A DNA stretch of 64,000 nt from DATFVJ01 sp963727015 (lineage in GTDB: Bacteria > Actinomycetota > Actinomycetes > Streptosporangiales > Streptosporangiaceae), in NCBI GenBank assembly GCA_963727015.1, contig CAVSEV010000005.1:930001-994000 (forward strand), in the 5' to 3' direction. A program made the position numbers and the translations under genes. The notes below the pieces were generated by a model. It was not told where the DNA came from. It saw only the letters and a program-made list of their open reading frames with translations, and did no database searches. This document shows, piece after piece, positions 8,971-18,321 of this stretch (the first letter of the stretch is position 1; each line of letters opens with the position of its first letter).

Positions 8971-9318
8971 ATGGCGGAATACCTGATCCTTCTTTACGAG
9001 GACGAGGCCGGCTATGCCCGCGCGGGGAAGCAGGGGCTCGATCAGGCCATGAAGGAGCACAACGCGTTCGGCGAGAACAACGCCGCGGCCCTGCGCGGCG
9101 GCAACGCACTTGAGCCGACCGGTGCGGCCACCTCCATCCGCAAGGACGCTTCCGGCGGGTTCGCCGTCACCGACGGGCCTTTCGCGGAGACCAAGGAGGC
9201 GCTCGGCGGTTACTACCTGATCGAGGCAGCAAGCCTGGACGAGGCCATTGCGGTGGCCAAGCAGGTCCCCGCGCCGTTCGGCGGCGTCGAGGTGCGCCCG
9301 ATACGGACGTTCGATTGA
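8971..9318 (+). CDS. YCII/DGPF-domain protein (ECF42 partner)
   Basis: 115 residues beginning MAEYLILLYEDE, with the DGPFAETKEALGGYY signature that names the DGPF subgroup of YCII-related proteins. ATG 8971 follows an AGAGAGGA site; a longer in-frame start at 8869 runs through the repeat leader and is unlikely. Its biochemical activity is unknown. Known family context: DGPF proteins are encoded next to ECF42 sigma factors and are thought to be in their regulon. Here the sigma gene begins 10 bp downstream, which fits exactly. Confidence 0.9.
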   Translation: MAEYLILLYEDEAGYARAGKQGLDQAMKEHNAFGENNAAALRGGNALEPTGAATSIRKDASGGFAVTDGPFAETKEALGGYYLIEAASLDEAIAVAKQVPAPFGGVEVRPIRTFD

Positions 9319-9328
9319 CGCTTCCCGA

Positions 9329-10574
9329 GTGACCGCGGATTCATCCGTTGCCGCCGCGGTCGCGGACGCGCACCGTCGCGAGTGGGCATTCGTGCTCGCC
9401 GCGACGGTGCGCGTCACGCGTGACCTCGACCTCGCCGAGGAGTGCGTGCAGGACGCCTACGCAAGGGCTCTCGCCACGTGGGGATCACGCGGCGTGCCGT
9501 CGAATCCCGGCGCCTGGCTCACCACGGTCGCCCGCCGCCGGGCGGTGGATCTGCTGCGCCGTGACGCGACGCTGCGCCGTTCGCTGCCGCTGCTGCTTGA
9601 CGACCAGGTCGATCAGGGATCCGCTGATCTGAGCTCGCACGAGGTCGAGGACGACAGGCTGCGTCTGATCTTCACCTGCTGCCACCCGGCGCTCGCACCC
9701 GAGGCGCAGGTGGCGCTGACGTTGCGGCTGCTTTGCGGCCTGACCACCGCGGAGGTGGCGCGTGCCTTCCTGGTGAGCGAGCCGACGATGGCGGCGCGGA
9801 TCACCCGGGCGAAAAAGAAGATCGCGACGGCCCGCATTCCCTACCGCGTGCCGCCCGCCGCCGAGCTGCCCGAGCGCATCCACGCCGTCCTCACCGTCGT
9901 GCACCTCCTGTTCACCACCGGGCACACCGCCCCCGCTAGGTGCCGATCTTGTCCGCCGCGACTTGGTGGAGCGCTCGCTCGATCTGGCCAGGATCCTGCG
10001 GCTGCTGCTGCCCGGCGACGCGGATGTGGCCGGCCTGCTCGCCCTGATCCTGCTCACCGACGCGAGGAGCGCCACCCGCGTCGGTGCGGAAGGGCGCCTG
10101 CTGCTGCTCGACGAGCAGGACCGCGCGCAGTGGGACCGCGGTGCGATCATCGAAGGTATCGCGCTGGTTCGCGAGGCGCTGCGGCGGCGGCCACCGGGGC
10201 GCTTCGCCCTGATGGCGGCGATCGCCGCAGTTCACGCGGAGGCGCCAACGTGGCAGGACACCGACTGGTGCGAGGTCGTCGCGCTGTACGACGTGCTGGT
10301 CCAGATCTGGCCATCGCCGGTCGTCGCACTCAACCGGGCCGTTGCTGTCGGGCTCGCGAGGGGCCCCGCCGCCGGCCTGGCGGCGCTCGGCGCCCTCGCG
10401 GCAGAACCCCAGCTGGCTGGCTATGGCTACCTGTCCTCCGCGCGCGCCGACTTCCTGCGCCGGCTCGGCCGGACGGAAGAGGCACGGCAAGCCTACGAGG
10501 AGGCGCTGCTACTGACGGAGAACGCCGTCGAGCGCGACTTCCTCGCCGGCCGCCTGAAGGACCTAACACCATGA
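9329..10574 (+). pseudogene. ECF42-type RNA polymerase sigma factor, single frameshift
   Basis: From GTG 9329 the frame encodes sigma region 2 (ECVQDAYARAL, NPGAWLTTVARRRAVD), then region 4 (LTLRLLCGLTTAEVARAFLV, TMAARITRAKKKI), then HLLFTTGHTAP. At about 9925-9940, in a run of C residues, the signal moves +1 to a frame reading GADLVRRDLVERSLDLARIL. That frame gives the ~210-residue C-terminal TPR-like domain typical of ECF42, to the stop at 10574. Joined, it is about 414 residues, the family's normal length. The break would separate the DNA-binding core from the C-terminal domain that ECF42 needs. It may be a sequencing indel and the gene may be intact. Confidence 0.85.
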
Positions 10575-10860
10575 TCGCCGTCATGGTTGGCCCCTTGGGT
10601 GTGCGATAGCGCCACCTAACGGCCAATGATCAAGCTTGTTGGCTCTGGCCCGGGCATTGGGACGCGGCAGCGAGCGGTGGTCACCAGCAATTGATGCACC
10701 ACGATCAAGGAAATGCCTGCGCGGCAGGGCCGTACCGCGCAGCCGTTCAGCTTATGCCCCTCCGCTGTTACGGCGGCAGGCTGTCGGCCGCTCCGCTCGC
10801 TTATAGGCTGGGTCACATCCGAGTGACGGGCTGGGCGGCCAGCCGAGGGGAGCACCGCAG

Positions 10861-12849
10861 GTGGAGTCGGTCTACGCGCTGCTGGAGCCGTTGCTCCCTC
10901 GTGTCGGCAAGCCTGTCCAGTACGTCGGCGGCGAGCTGAACTCGAACGTCAAGGACTGGAATGGCGCCGAGGTGCGGTGGGCGCTGATGTATCCAGACGC
11001 GTACGAGGTGGGCGTGCCCAACCAGGGCGTTCAGATCTTGTACGAGGTGCTCAACGAGCGCCCCGGCGTCCTCGCCGAGCGGACCTACAGCGTCTGGCCG
11101 GATCTGGAAGCGCTCATGCGCGAACACCACATCCCGCAGTTCACGGTCGACGCGCACCGGCCGGTCGGGGCTTTCGACGTGCTCGGCGTCAGCCTCGCCA
11201 CCGAGCTTGGCTACACGAACCTGCTGACCGCGCTTGACCTGGCGGGGATTCCGCTCACCGCCGCCGACCGGGGCGAGGGCCATCCGATCGTGCTCGCGGG
11301 AGGCCATGCGGCGTTCAACCCGGAGCCGATCGCTGATTTCCTTGATGGCGCGGTGCTCGGTGACGGCGAGCAGGCCGCGCTGGCCATCACCGAACTGATC
11401 AGGGAGTGGAAGCGGGCGGGCCGGCCGGGCGGCCGCGACGGGCTGCTCACGAGCCTCGCCACCGGCGCCCAGGTGTACGTGCCGAAGTTTTACGACGTGG
11501 ACTATCTGCCTGATGGCCGGATCAAGCGGGTCGCGCCCAACCGTCCAGGTGTGCCGCACACCATCGCCAAGCACACCGTGATGGACCTGGACGAGTGGCC
11601 GTACCCGCGCAAGCCGCTCGTCCCCATCGCGGAGTCAGTGCACGAGCGCAGCAGCGTCGAGATCTTCCGCGGCTGCACCCGCGGCTGCAGGTTCTGCCAG
11701 GCCGGAATGATCACCCGTCCGGTGCGCGAGCGGAGCGTCACCACGATCGGCGACATGGTGGACGCCGGGATTCGCGCGACCGGTTTCGAGGAGGTCGGCC
11801 TGCTTTCCCTGTCCAGCGCCGACCACAGCGAGATCGCCGAGATCGCCAAGGGCCTCGCCGACAGGTACGAGGGCACGAATACGGGGTTGTCGCTCCCGTC
11901 GACGCGGGTCGACGCGTTCAACGTGACCCTCGCCAACGAGTTGAGCAGGAACGGCCGCCGGTCCGGGCTGACGTTCGCGCCCGAGGGCGGTTCTGAGCGG
12001 ATCCGCAAGGTGATCAACAAGATGGTCACGGAGGATGACCTGGTCGCCGCGGTGACCACGGCCTACTCCAGCGGGTGGCGCCAGGTGAAGCTCTATTTCA
12101 TGTGCGGCCTGCCCACCGAGACCGACGAGGATGTGCTCGCCATCGCCGGCCTCGCGCGGGCCGTGATCGAGGCCGGGCGGCAGGCAACCGGGCGGCGCGA
12201 CATCCGATGCACCGTCTCGATCGGGGCGTTCGTGCCTAAGCCGCATACGCCGTTCCAGTGGGCGGCGCAGTGCGACGCGGCGACCGTTGACCGGCGCCTG
12301 GCCGCTCTCGGCGCCGCGCTGCGGGGTGATGCCGCCTACGGCCGCAGCATCGGTTATCGCTACCACGACGGAAGGCCCTCGATCATCGAGGGCCTGCTCG
12401 CTCGCGGCGACAGGAGGGTCGCCAGGGTAATCAGGGCGGTGTGGGAGGACGGCGGCCGTTTCGACGGGTGGAGTGAGTACTTCAGCTACGAGCGGTGGCA
12501 GCGGTGCGCGGCCGACGCGCTAGCCGATGAGGCGGTCGACCTTGCCTGGTACACGACGAGGGAGCGAGGCTACGCGGAGGTGCTGCCCTGGGACCACCTC
12601 GACGCCGGGCTCGACCGCGACTGGCTGTGGCAGGACTGGATGGACGCGGTCGACCCCGCCGGCGCGGCCGAAGTCGAGGACTGCAGGTGGACGCCCTGCT
12701 ATGACTGCGGCGTCTGCCCGACCATGGGCACCGAGATCCAGATCGGGCCGACCGGCATCGCGCTGCTTCCGCTATCGGTCGTTGGCGGAGCGGAAAGGCC
12801 CGCTCACTTGGGTCTGCCCGCTGCCAACGAGAATGGGAGCCCGGCCTAG
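10861..12849 (+). CDS. TIGR03960-family B12-binding-domain radical SAM protein
   Basis: 662 residues, GTG start 10861 behind GAGGGGAG. An N-terminal cobalamin-binding-like domain (MYPDAYEVGVPNQGVQI) is followed by a radical SAM core with the CxxxCxxC cluster motif in GCTRGCRFCQAG (about residue 275), then FAPEGGSERIRKVINK and LYFMCGLPTETDED. The C-terminus has a second Cys set (CYDCGVCP). Substrate unknown. In bacteria it is paired with the TIGR03936 protein encoded next door. The two genes are adjacent with no gap (stop 12849, next ATG 12850), and are sometimes found fused. Confidence 0.93.
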   Translation: MESVYALLEPLLPRVGKPVQYVGGELNSNVKDWNGAEVRWALMYPDAYEVGVPNQGVQILYEVLNERPGVLAERTYSVWPDLEALMREHHIPQFTVDAHRPVGAFDVLGVSLATELGYTNLLTALDLAGIPLTAADRGEGHPIVLAGGHAAFNPEPIADFLDGAVLGDGEQAALAITELIREWKRAGRPGGRDGLLTSLATGAQVYVPKFYDVDYLPDGRIKRVAPNRPGVPHTIAKHTVMDLDEWPYPRKPLVPIAESVHERSSVEIFRGCTRGCRFCQAGMITRPVRERSVTTIGDMVDAGIRATGFEEVGLLSLSSADHSEIAEIAKGLADRYEGTNTGLSLPSTRVDAFNVTLANELSRNGRRSGLTFAPEGGSERIRKVINKMVTEDDLVAAVTTAYSSGWRQVKLYFMCGLPTETDEDVLAIAGLARAVIEAGRQATGRRDIRCTVSIGAFVPKPHTPFQWAAQCDAATVDRRLAALGAALRGDAAYGRSIGYRYHDGRPSIIEGLLARGDRRVARVIRAVWEDGGRFDGWSEYFSYERWQRCAADALADEAVDLAWYTTRERGYAEVLPWDHLDAGLDRDWLWQDWMDAVDPAGAAEVEDCRWTPCYDCGVCPTMGTEIQIGPTGIALLPLSVVGGAERPAHLGLPAANENGSPA

Positions 12850-13683
12850 ATGGCGCGCTCGAAACCCGTCCCGCCGGGCCCGCCGCCGCAGCCGGCAGTG
12901 CAGCGGCTGCGGGTGCGGTTCGCCAAGCGGGGCCGGCTGCGGTTCGCAAGCCATCGGGATGTGGCTCGTGCCATCGAACGGGCTGTGCGCCGCAGCGGGC
13001 TGCCGGTGGCTTACTCCGGTGGATTCAATCCCCACCCGAAGCTCTCCTACGCGGGCGCGGCGCCGACAGGGGTGGCCAGCGAGGCGGAGTATTTCGAGGT
13101 GGCCATGACCGCGTCGTGTGTCCCCGGTGATGTGCGAGACCGCCTCGGTGCCGCACTGCCCGCCGGCCTCGATGTGCTCGATGTCACCGAGCCGCACGGC
13201 GGCACCATGGCCGATGAGCTTCAGGTGTCCGAGTGGCGGGTGACGCTGCCAGAGACGCAGGGCGATGCGGTGGCCGCGGCATGCCGGATGTTCATGGACG
13301 CGGCACAGGTGGAGGTCGAAAGGTCTACGGCAAAGGGCATCAGGCGCGTGGATGCCCGTGCCGGGGTGGTCACGCTGGAGCTTGACCGGCGTGCCGTAGA
13401 CTCGTCTACAGGTGGATGTGCCATACTTCGAATGGTTGTTCGGCACGTGACACCTGCTGTTCGACCTGACGACGTTCTGGCCGCGCTGCGTCAAGTGGCT
13501 GGCCTCGCGCCGCTGTCACCGCCCCTGGTGACCCGGCTGGCGCAGGGGGTGCTCGGCGCGGCGGCTGGTGGGCTTCTCGAGCCCGGGGCTGCCGACAGCG
13601 CAGCCGCTGACTGTGACACCGCCGACGGTGGTGCCGCGACTGGTGGTGCGCCAGCCTCGGCTCGTGGGGCCCGTGACGATTGA
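12850..13683 (+). CDS. TIGR03936-family (DUF2344) radical-SAM-associated protein
   Basis: 277 residues. After a Pro-rich start comes the family's core: VRFAKRGRLRFASHRDV, then YSGGFNPHPKLSYAGAAPTG. The last 35 residues are a low-complexity Asp/Ala/Gly tail. Function is unknown, but it is the constant partner of the preceding radical SAM protein and probably works in the same complex or modification step. It lies directly upstream of the rne/rng gene, a conserved neighbourhood. Confidence 0.9.
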   Translation: MARSKPVPPGPPPQPAVQRLRVRFAKRGRLRFASHRDVARAIERAVRRSGLPVAYSGGFNPHPKLSYAGAAPTGVASEAEYFEVAMTASCVPGDVRDRLGAALPAGLDVLDVTEPHGGTMADELQVSEWRVTLPETQGDAVAAACRMFMDAAQVEVERSTAKGIRRVDARAGVVTLELDRRAVDSSTGGCAILRMVVRHVTPAVRPDDVLAALRQVAGLAPLSPPLVTRLAQGVLGAAAGGLLEPGAADSAAADCDTADGGAATGGAPASARGARDD

Positions 13684-13816
13684 CGAGGCCAAACGCCGAC
13701 GGTGCCGCCACCAGGGCGGCCCCCGCGGCGAGCGCAGACGATTTGCTCCTGCGTGGCGCAATGGCTTCTCTAGCGGAAGCCGCTCGCGCCCGGGAGCCTG
13801 ACGGGAGATTGCCCGC

Positions 13817-16800
13817 ATGCTCGAAACCGAGCTTGACAACAGAGAACGTGACGAAAACGAGCCGTCCGGGTCAGGCGACGCGGCGGGGAGCCAGGAGCCG
13901 CGCGGGGTGCCCGGGACTCAGGCCGGGAGCCAAGAGGCTCCGGCGGCGCCTGGCGTGGCGGCGGGAAGCCAGGAGGAGCCCGCTGGTCCTTCGGCCGGGG
14001 CAGCCGCTCAGCCGGGGGCCGCTCAGCCGGGGGCCGCTCAGCCGGGGGCCGCTCAGCCGGCGCCAGCCGCGACCTTTCAGCCGCCGCAGGTCATCTTCCA
14101 GCCTCCGGCGGTGCCACTGGCGGCAACCGCCGACGGAGAAGAAGAGGCCGCGGCCGGGCCCGAATCCGATGTGGACTCTGATGGCGGTGGCCGCAGGCGC
14201 AGACGCCGGGGCGGCCGCGGCCGCGGCAGGGGCGGCGAAGGCGCCGACGTCGGCGGCAGTGCGGCCGATGACGAGCCGGACACCGATCCCATAGGAGCGG
14301 CAGGGTCCACTGCGGCCGGCGCGCAGGCCGAGGCGCCGCGGTCCGCGCGAACGAGGAAGCGGGGCGGCGCGGGCAAGGACCGCGAGGCGGCGGCGCAGGA
14401 CGGCGCGGGCGACGAGACGGCCAAGGAGAACGCCGCCTCAGGTGTGCCAGGGCCCGGTGGGGCAGCGTCTGGCACAGCCGCTGAGGGCAAGGGCGGGACG
14501 GGCCGGACGCGCAGGTCCAGAACCGCCAGAACGCAGGACGGCCAAGAGCAGTCGGCCAAGTCCGGGACGGGCCAGTCAACGGCCGCCCAGTCCGGGCAGG
14601 CCCAGTCCGGGCAGGCCCAGTCCGGGCGGGCGCAGTCCGGGTCAGCCGGGTCCACGGCGGCGCAGCCGGATACCTCAGGCGGGGAGCATGACGGCGGGGC
14701 CGATGCTGACGGCGCTGACGGCGAAAGCGCGGCAACCCGCCGCAGGCGGCGCAGAAGGCGCCGCGGCGGTGACGGCGAGCCGGTCGGGCCCGACGATCCG
14801 CCTAACACCGTTGTGCATGTGCGCGAACCGCGCGCGGCGGCCGCGACCGACTGGGACGAGGTGCAGTCCGTCAAGGGCTCGACCCGGCTCGAGGCAAAGA
14901 AACAGCGTCGGCGTGAGGGCAGGGACTCCGGCCGTCGGCGCCCGCCTGTGCTCAGCGAGTCCGAGTTCCTCGCCCGCCGTGAGGCAGTTCAGCGCGTGAT
15001 GCTGGTCCGCCAGAAGGGTGAGCGCATCCAGATAGCGGTGCTTGAGGATGGCGTGCTCGTCGAGCACTATGTGGACCGCGCGGCCCACCAGTCCATGGCG
15101 GGAAACATTTACCTCGGCAAGGTGCAGAACGTGCTGCCATCGATGGAGGCCGCGTTCGTCGACATCGGCAAGGGCCGCAATGCCGTCCTGTACGCCGGGG
15201 AGATCAACTTCGACGCCAGCGGGCTGGAGGGTCAGCCCAAGCGGATTGAGATGGTACTCAAGTCAGGGCAGTCGGTGCTCGTCCAGGTCACCAAGGATCC
15301 GGTGGGACACAAGGGCGCGCGGCTGACCAACCAGGTCAGCCTGCCGGGCCGGTACCTCGTCTACGTGCCAGGTGCGTCAATGACGGGGATCAGCCGCAAA
15401 CTTCCGGTGACCGAGCGCACCCGGCTGAAGCAGATACTTAAGAAGGTCACCCCGGAGAACGCGGGCGTCATCGTCAGGACCGCGGCCGAGGGCACCGGTG
15501 AGGACGAGCTTGCCCGCGACGTCGCCCGGCTGGCCGCGCAGTGGGAGAACATCGAGCACAAGGCGGCGTCCGCGAACCCGCCTGAGCTGCTCTACAGCGA
15601 ACCCGACCTCACCATCCGGGTCGTCCGCGACATTTTCAACGAGGACTTCAGCGAGCTTGTCGTGGCGGGCGATGACGGCTGGGACACGGTCAACGAGTAC
15701 GTCCGCTACGTCGCCCCGCATCTGGCCGAGCGGCTAAGCAGGTGGGAAGACGACTCGGACGTCTTCGCGAGCTACCGGATTGACGAACAGCTTGCGAAGG
15801 CGCTGGAGCGGAAGGTGTGGCTGCCGAGCGGTGGCTCACTTGTCATTGACCGCACCGAGGCCATGACGGTGATCGACGTCAACACCGGAAAATTCACCGG
15901 CCAGGGCGGGAACCTGGAAGAGACCGTCACCAGAAACAACCTCGAGGCTGCCGAGGAGATCGTCCGCCAGCTCCGGCTTCGCGACATCGGCGGCATCATC
16001 GTTATCGACTTCATCGACATGGTGCTGGAGAGCAACCGCGAGCTTGTGCTGCGGAGGGTCCTCGAGTGCCTGGCGCGCGACCGGACCAAGCATCAGGTCG
16101 CCGAGGTCACGTCGCTCGGGCTGGTGCAGATGACCCGCAAGCGGGTTGGCTCGGGGCTGCTCGAAGCCTTCTCCGAGCCCTGCGAGTGCTGCAACGGCCG
16201 GGGCCTGCACGTGTCAGCCGATCTTCTTGACGCGCCCTCGGGTAAGCGCGCACAGTCTGGCCGGGGTGGCGGCAGGGCGGACGCGAAGAGCCAGGGGGAC
16301 GGTAAGGACCAGGGCGAAGGTAAGGACCCGGGCGAAGGCAAGGGCCAGGGCGACGGCAAGGGCCAGGGCGAGTCAAGGGACGTCGCCAGGTCGAGGGATA
16401 ACTCGAGGGGGCACGCTGACTCGAGGAGGCAGGGTGGCGCAAAGGGCCACGCAAGGGGACAGCTGCCAGGCGGCGACGACAATGGTCAGCGCGATGGCGC
16501 CGAATCCGCAGTCACTGGCACCGGTGCCATAGCGGGTGCCTATGACGATGCCCGCGGTGGTGACGATGCCCGCGGTGGTGACGGTGCCCGCGGTGGTGAC
16601 GGTGCCCGCGGCGGTGACGGTGCCCGCGGTGGCGGCGCGATAGCGGAAGGCCCGCGGGGATCCGCCGCGTATGCGGCGGAAAAACCGACGGGTCGGCGTC
16701 GGCGGCGCAGGCAGGCAGCGTCGCCCGGCGGTGCGCGAACCGATACTCCCGCGAACACGGCTGGCACCGGGGCTGGTCCTCATGCCGTCGGCGGCGAGAC

Positions 16801-16999
16801 CGCGGTGGTAACGCCCGCCCGTGAATCCGCTTCGGCTGGACAGTCACGAGTGCCCTATGACAGCGCGGGCGGGGGCCAAGCAGCAGCCGGTGAGCCGGTC
16901 GGCGGGCAGGCGAGTGGCGGGCAGTACGGCGATACCGGGTCAGCAGCCACCGGGCCCGCGGCCGCCGGGCAGGCAGATAGGCGGGCGGATCGGCAGTAG
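13817..16999 (+). CDS. rne: Rne/Rng family ribonuclease (RNase E/G)
   Basis: Endoribonuclease for mRNA decay and rRNA processing. 1060 residues from ATG 13817. Residues 1-385 are a low-complexity Ala/Gly/Gln and Arg-rich arm. The catalytic core then starts at VMLVRQKGERIQIAVLEDG (S1 domain) and includes the Mg-binding aspartates in MTVIDVNTGKFTG and GGIIVIDFIDM, and the zinc-link motif CECCNGRG. A further 270-residue Gly/Asp/Arg repeat tail follows the core. The core in the middle with disordered arms on both sides is the actinobacterial RNase E layout. The tail frame stops at 16997-16999, just before another open GQP-repeat frame that may belong to it. Confidence 0.93.
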   Translation: MLETELDNRERDENEPSGSGDAAGSQEPRGVPGTQAGSQEAPAAPGVAAGSQEEPAGPSAGAAAQPGAAQPGAAQPGAAQPAPAATFQPPQVIFQPPAVPLAATADGEEEAAAGPESDVDSDGGGRRRRRRGGRGRGRGGEGADVGGSAADDEPDTDPIGAAGSTAAGAQAEAPRSARTRKRGGAGKDREAAAQDGAGDETAKENAASGVPGPGGAASGTAAEGKGGTGRTRRSRTARTQDGQEQSAKSGTGQSTAAQSGQAQSGQAQSGRAQSGSAGSTAAQPDTSGGEHDGGADADGADGESAATRRRRRRRRRGGDGEPVGPDDPPNTVVHVREPRAAAATDWDEVQSVKGSTRLEAKKQRRREGRDSGRRRPPVLSESEFLARREAVQRVMLVRQKGERIQIAVLEDGVLVEHYVDRAAHQSMAGNIYLGKVQNVLPSMEAAFVDIGKGRNAVLYAGEINFDASGLEGQPKRIEMVLKSGQSVLVQVTKDPVGHKGARLTNQVSLPGRYLVYVPGASMTGISRKLPVTERTRLKQILKKVTPENAGVIVRTAAEGTGEDELARDVARLAAQWENIEHKAASANPPELLYSEPDLTIRVVRDIFNEDFSELVVAGDDGWDTVNEYVRYVAPHLAERLSRWEDDSDVFASYRIDEQLAKALERKVWLPSGGSLVIDRTEAMTVIDVNTGKFTGQGGNLEETVTRNNLEAAEEIVRQLRLRDIGGIIVIDFIDMVLESNRELVLRRVLECLARDRTKHQVAEVTSLGLVQMTRKRVGSGLLEAFSEPCECCNGRGLHVSADLLDAPSGKRAQSGRGGGRADAKSQGDGKDQGEGKDPGEGKGQGDGKGQGESRDVARSRDNSRGHADSRRQGGAKGHARGQLPGGDDNGQRDGAESAVTGTGAIAGAYDDARGGDDARGGDGARGGDGARGGDGARGGGAIAEGPRGSAAYAAEKPTGRRRRRRQAASPGGARTDTPANTAGTGAGPHAVGGETAVVTPARESASAGQSRVPYDSAGGGQAAAGEPVGGQASGGQYGDTGSAATGPAAAGQADRRADRQ
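14003..14062 (+). repeat. 15-bp coding repeat in RNase E N-arm (AAQPG)
   Basis: Four copies of GCCGCTCAGCCGGGG, the last slightly changed, encoding AAQPG units in the disordered N-terminal arm of the Rne/Rng protein. A second 15-bp array (CAGTCCGGGCAGGCC, encoding QSGQA) lies at 14588-14642. Confidence 0.8.
16547..16636 (+). repeat. 18-bp coding repeat in RNase E C-arm (DARGGD/GARGGD)
   Basis: Five head-to-tail copies of an 18-bp unit GATGCCCGCGGTGGTGAC (period starts 16547, 16565, 16583, 16601, 16619) encoding Arg-Gly-Gly-Asp units in the C-terminal arm. Differences between copies are few, so the expansion is probably recent. Confidence 0.8.
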
Positions 17000-17040
17000 G
17001 GTACCGGGCAGTCATCGGGCAGCCGATCATCGGGCAGCCG

Positions 17041-17811
17041 GTGATCGGGCAGCCGGTCATTGGGCAGACCGGCATCGGGCGGACCGGCGCCGGGGAGCCT
17101 GTGATCGGGCAGCCCGGCATCGGCTCGGCAGATGCCGGGCAGCGGGACATCGGGCAGGCCGGCATCGGGTCGGCAGGTGCCGGGCATCCGGACATCGGGC
17201 CCACCGATATCGGGCAGGCAGGCGTCGGCCAGCCGGTCGGCGCGCCCGCGGCAGTCGGTCAGCACATGGACACGGGGCAGGCAGATGCCGGCCGGCATGC
17301 GGATACTGGGCCTGCGGGCGCCGGGCTCACGGCCGCCGCGCAGCAGCCCGTGGCCGGGCAGCAGCCCGTGGCCGGGCAGCCCGTGGCCGGGCAGCAGCCC
17401 GTGGCCGGGCAGCAGCCCGTGGCCGGGCAGCAGCCCGTGGCCGGGCAGCAGCCCGTGGCGGCGCAGCAGCCCGTGCCGACATGGCAGGCAGGCGCGGGGG
17501 ACACGGACGCGGCCCTTGCTGCGGCGGGTAGCCCAGATAGCGGCGCCGGCGCGACCGCCACGTGGCAACGGGTTGCCGAGCCTCCGATCACGGCACATAC
17601 AGCAGTGGGGCACTCTGATACTGGTGACACCGGTGCTGCAGTGACAGGGACCAGTGCCGCCGATGAAGCGTCGACGCCCGAGATGGCCGCCCCTGCCGGG
17701 CCAGCGCCCCCATCGGCCGCGCCGGGCGCATCGGCCGCACCCGCATCAGGCGAAGCCGTGCCTGTGGTGCCTCCGCCAGATGTAACTCCATCGGAAGGGG
17801 CGGCAAGCTGA
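17041..17811 (+). CDS. GQP-repeat low-complexity protein, or displaced tail of Rne/Rng
   Basis: An open frame of up to 277 codons (open from 16981; first start GTG 17041) made of VIGQP/GIGSA-type repeats, then a block of QQPVAG repeats, then an Ala/Pro-rich end. Codon third positions in this frame are mostly G/C, which supports translation. No Shine-Dalgarno site precedes the GTG. The Rne/Rng frame stops 41 bp upstream, and its own tail is similar Gly/Gln-rich sequence (GGQASGGQYGD). I infer that this is either the true end of RNase E moved by a one-base frame change at about 16981-16999, or an independent repeat protein. No family recognised. Confidence 0.45.
   Translation: MIGQPVIGQTGIGRTGAGEPVIGQPGIGSADAGQRDIGQAGIGSAGAGHPDIGPTDIGQAGVGQPVGAPAAVGQHMDTGQADAGRHADTGPAGAGLTAAAQQPVAGQQPVAGQPVAGQQPVAGQQPVAGQQPVAGQQPVAAQQPVPTWQAGAGDTDAALAAAGSPDSGAGATATWQRVAEPPITAHTAVGHSDTGDTGAAVTGTSAADEASTPEMAAPAGPAPPSAAPGASAAPASGEAVPVVPPPDVTPSEGAAS
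17341..17476 (+). repeat. 18-bp repeat (QQPVAG)
   Basis: About seven copies of CAGCAGCCCGTGGCCGGG, one of them shortened by a codon triplet. They are nearly identical, so this is likely a fast-changing minisatellite inside the GQP-repeat frame. Confidence 0.85.
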
Positions 17812-17960
17812 TCCGGCCACTGGTGCCGCCAAGGCACGTCGGGGTGCATGGTTGCGACTAGCGGTCTGGTAGCCTTGCACCGGCGCCCGGGACCATTTCC
17901 GGAGCATGACAGGTGTCCCCTGTGAGCGCCCTGTACCCCTACGGAGAGAAGAGTTCTCGC

Positions 17961-18320
17961 GTGTACGCGATCGTGCGCTGCGGTGGCAGGCAGGAGAAGG
18001 CGTCGGTGGACGGTGTCCTGACCGTGGACAAGCTCACCGGTGAGGTGGGCTCGACGGTGACGCTGCCGGCCATCCTGATCGTCGACGATGGCAAGGTTGT
18101 CAGCGATCCCGCCGAGGTGCGCAACTATCAAGTGACTGCGGAGATCATTGGCGCGGCTGCGGGCCCGAAGATCAATATGATTCACTACAGGAGCAAGACC
18201 GGGTATAAGCGACGGCTCGGCCACCGGCAGCAGTACACCCAGCTCAAGGTCACAGGTATCGCGGCGGGCAAGCGAGCGCGGGGTAGTGACGCCAAGGATT
18301 CACCGGAAGGCGAGGGCTGA
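17961..18320 (+). CDS. rplU: 50S ribosomal protein L21
   Basis: Binds 23S rRNA in the large subunit. From GTG 17961: VYAIVRCGGRQEKASV, then VTAEIIGAAAGPKI and the basic RRLGHRQQYTQLKV end, followed by a short acidic/basic tail. It has 119 residues, a little longer than usual because of the tail. A longer in-frame GTG at 17913 is possible, but L21 proteins begin at the MYAIV motif, and a GGAG site precedes 17961. First gene of rplU-rpmA-obgE-proB. Confidence 0.95.
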   Translation: MYAIVRCGGRQEKASVDGVLTVDKLTGEVGSTVTLPAILIVDDGKVVSDPAEVRNYQVTAEIIGAAAGPKINMIHYRSKTGYKRRLGHRQQYTQLKVTGIAAGKRARGSDAKDSPEGEG

Positions 18321-18321
18321 G

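Noticed and set aside
17820..17960. Riboswitch or L21 autoregulatory leader before rplU
   Set aside because: Only short 5-bp hairpins are visible and no known leader structure could be recognised.
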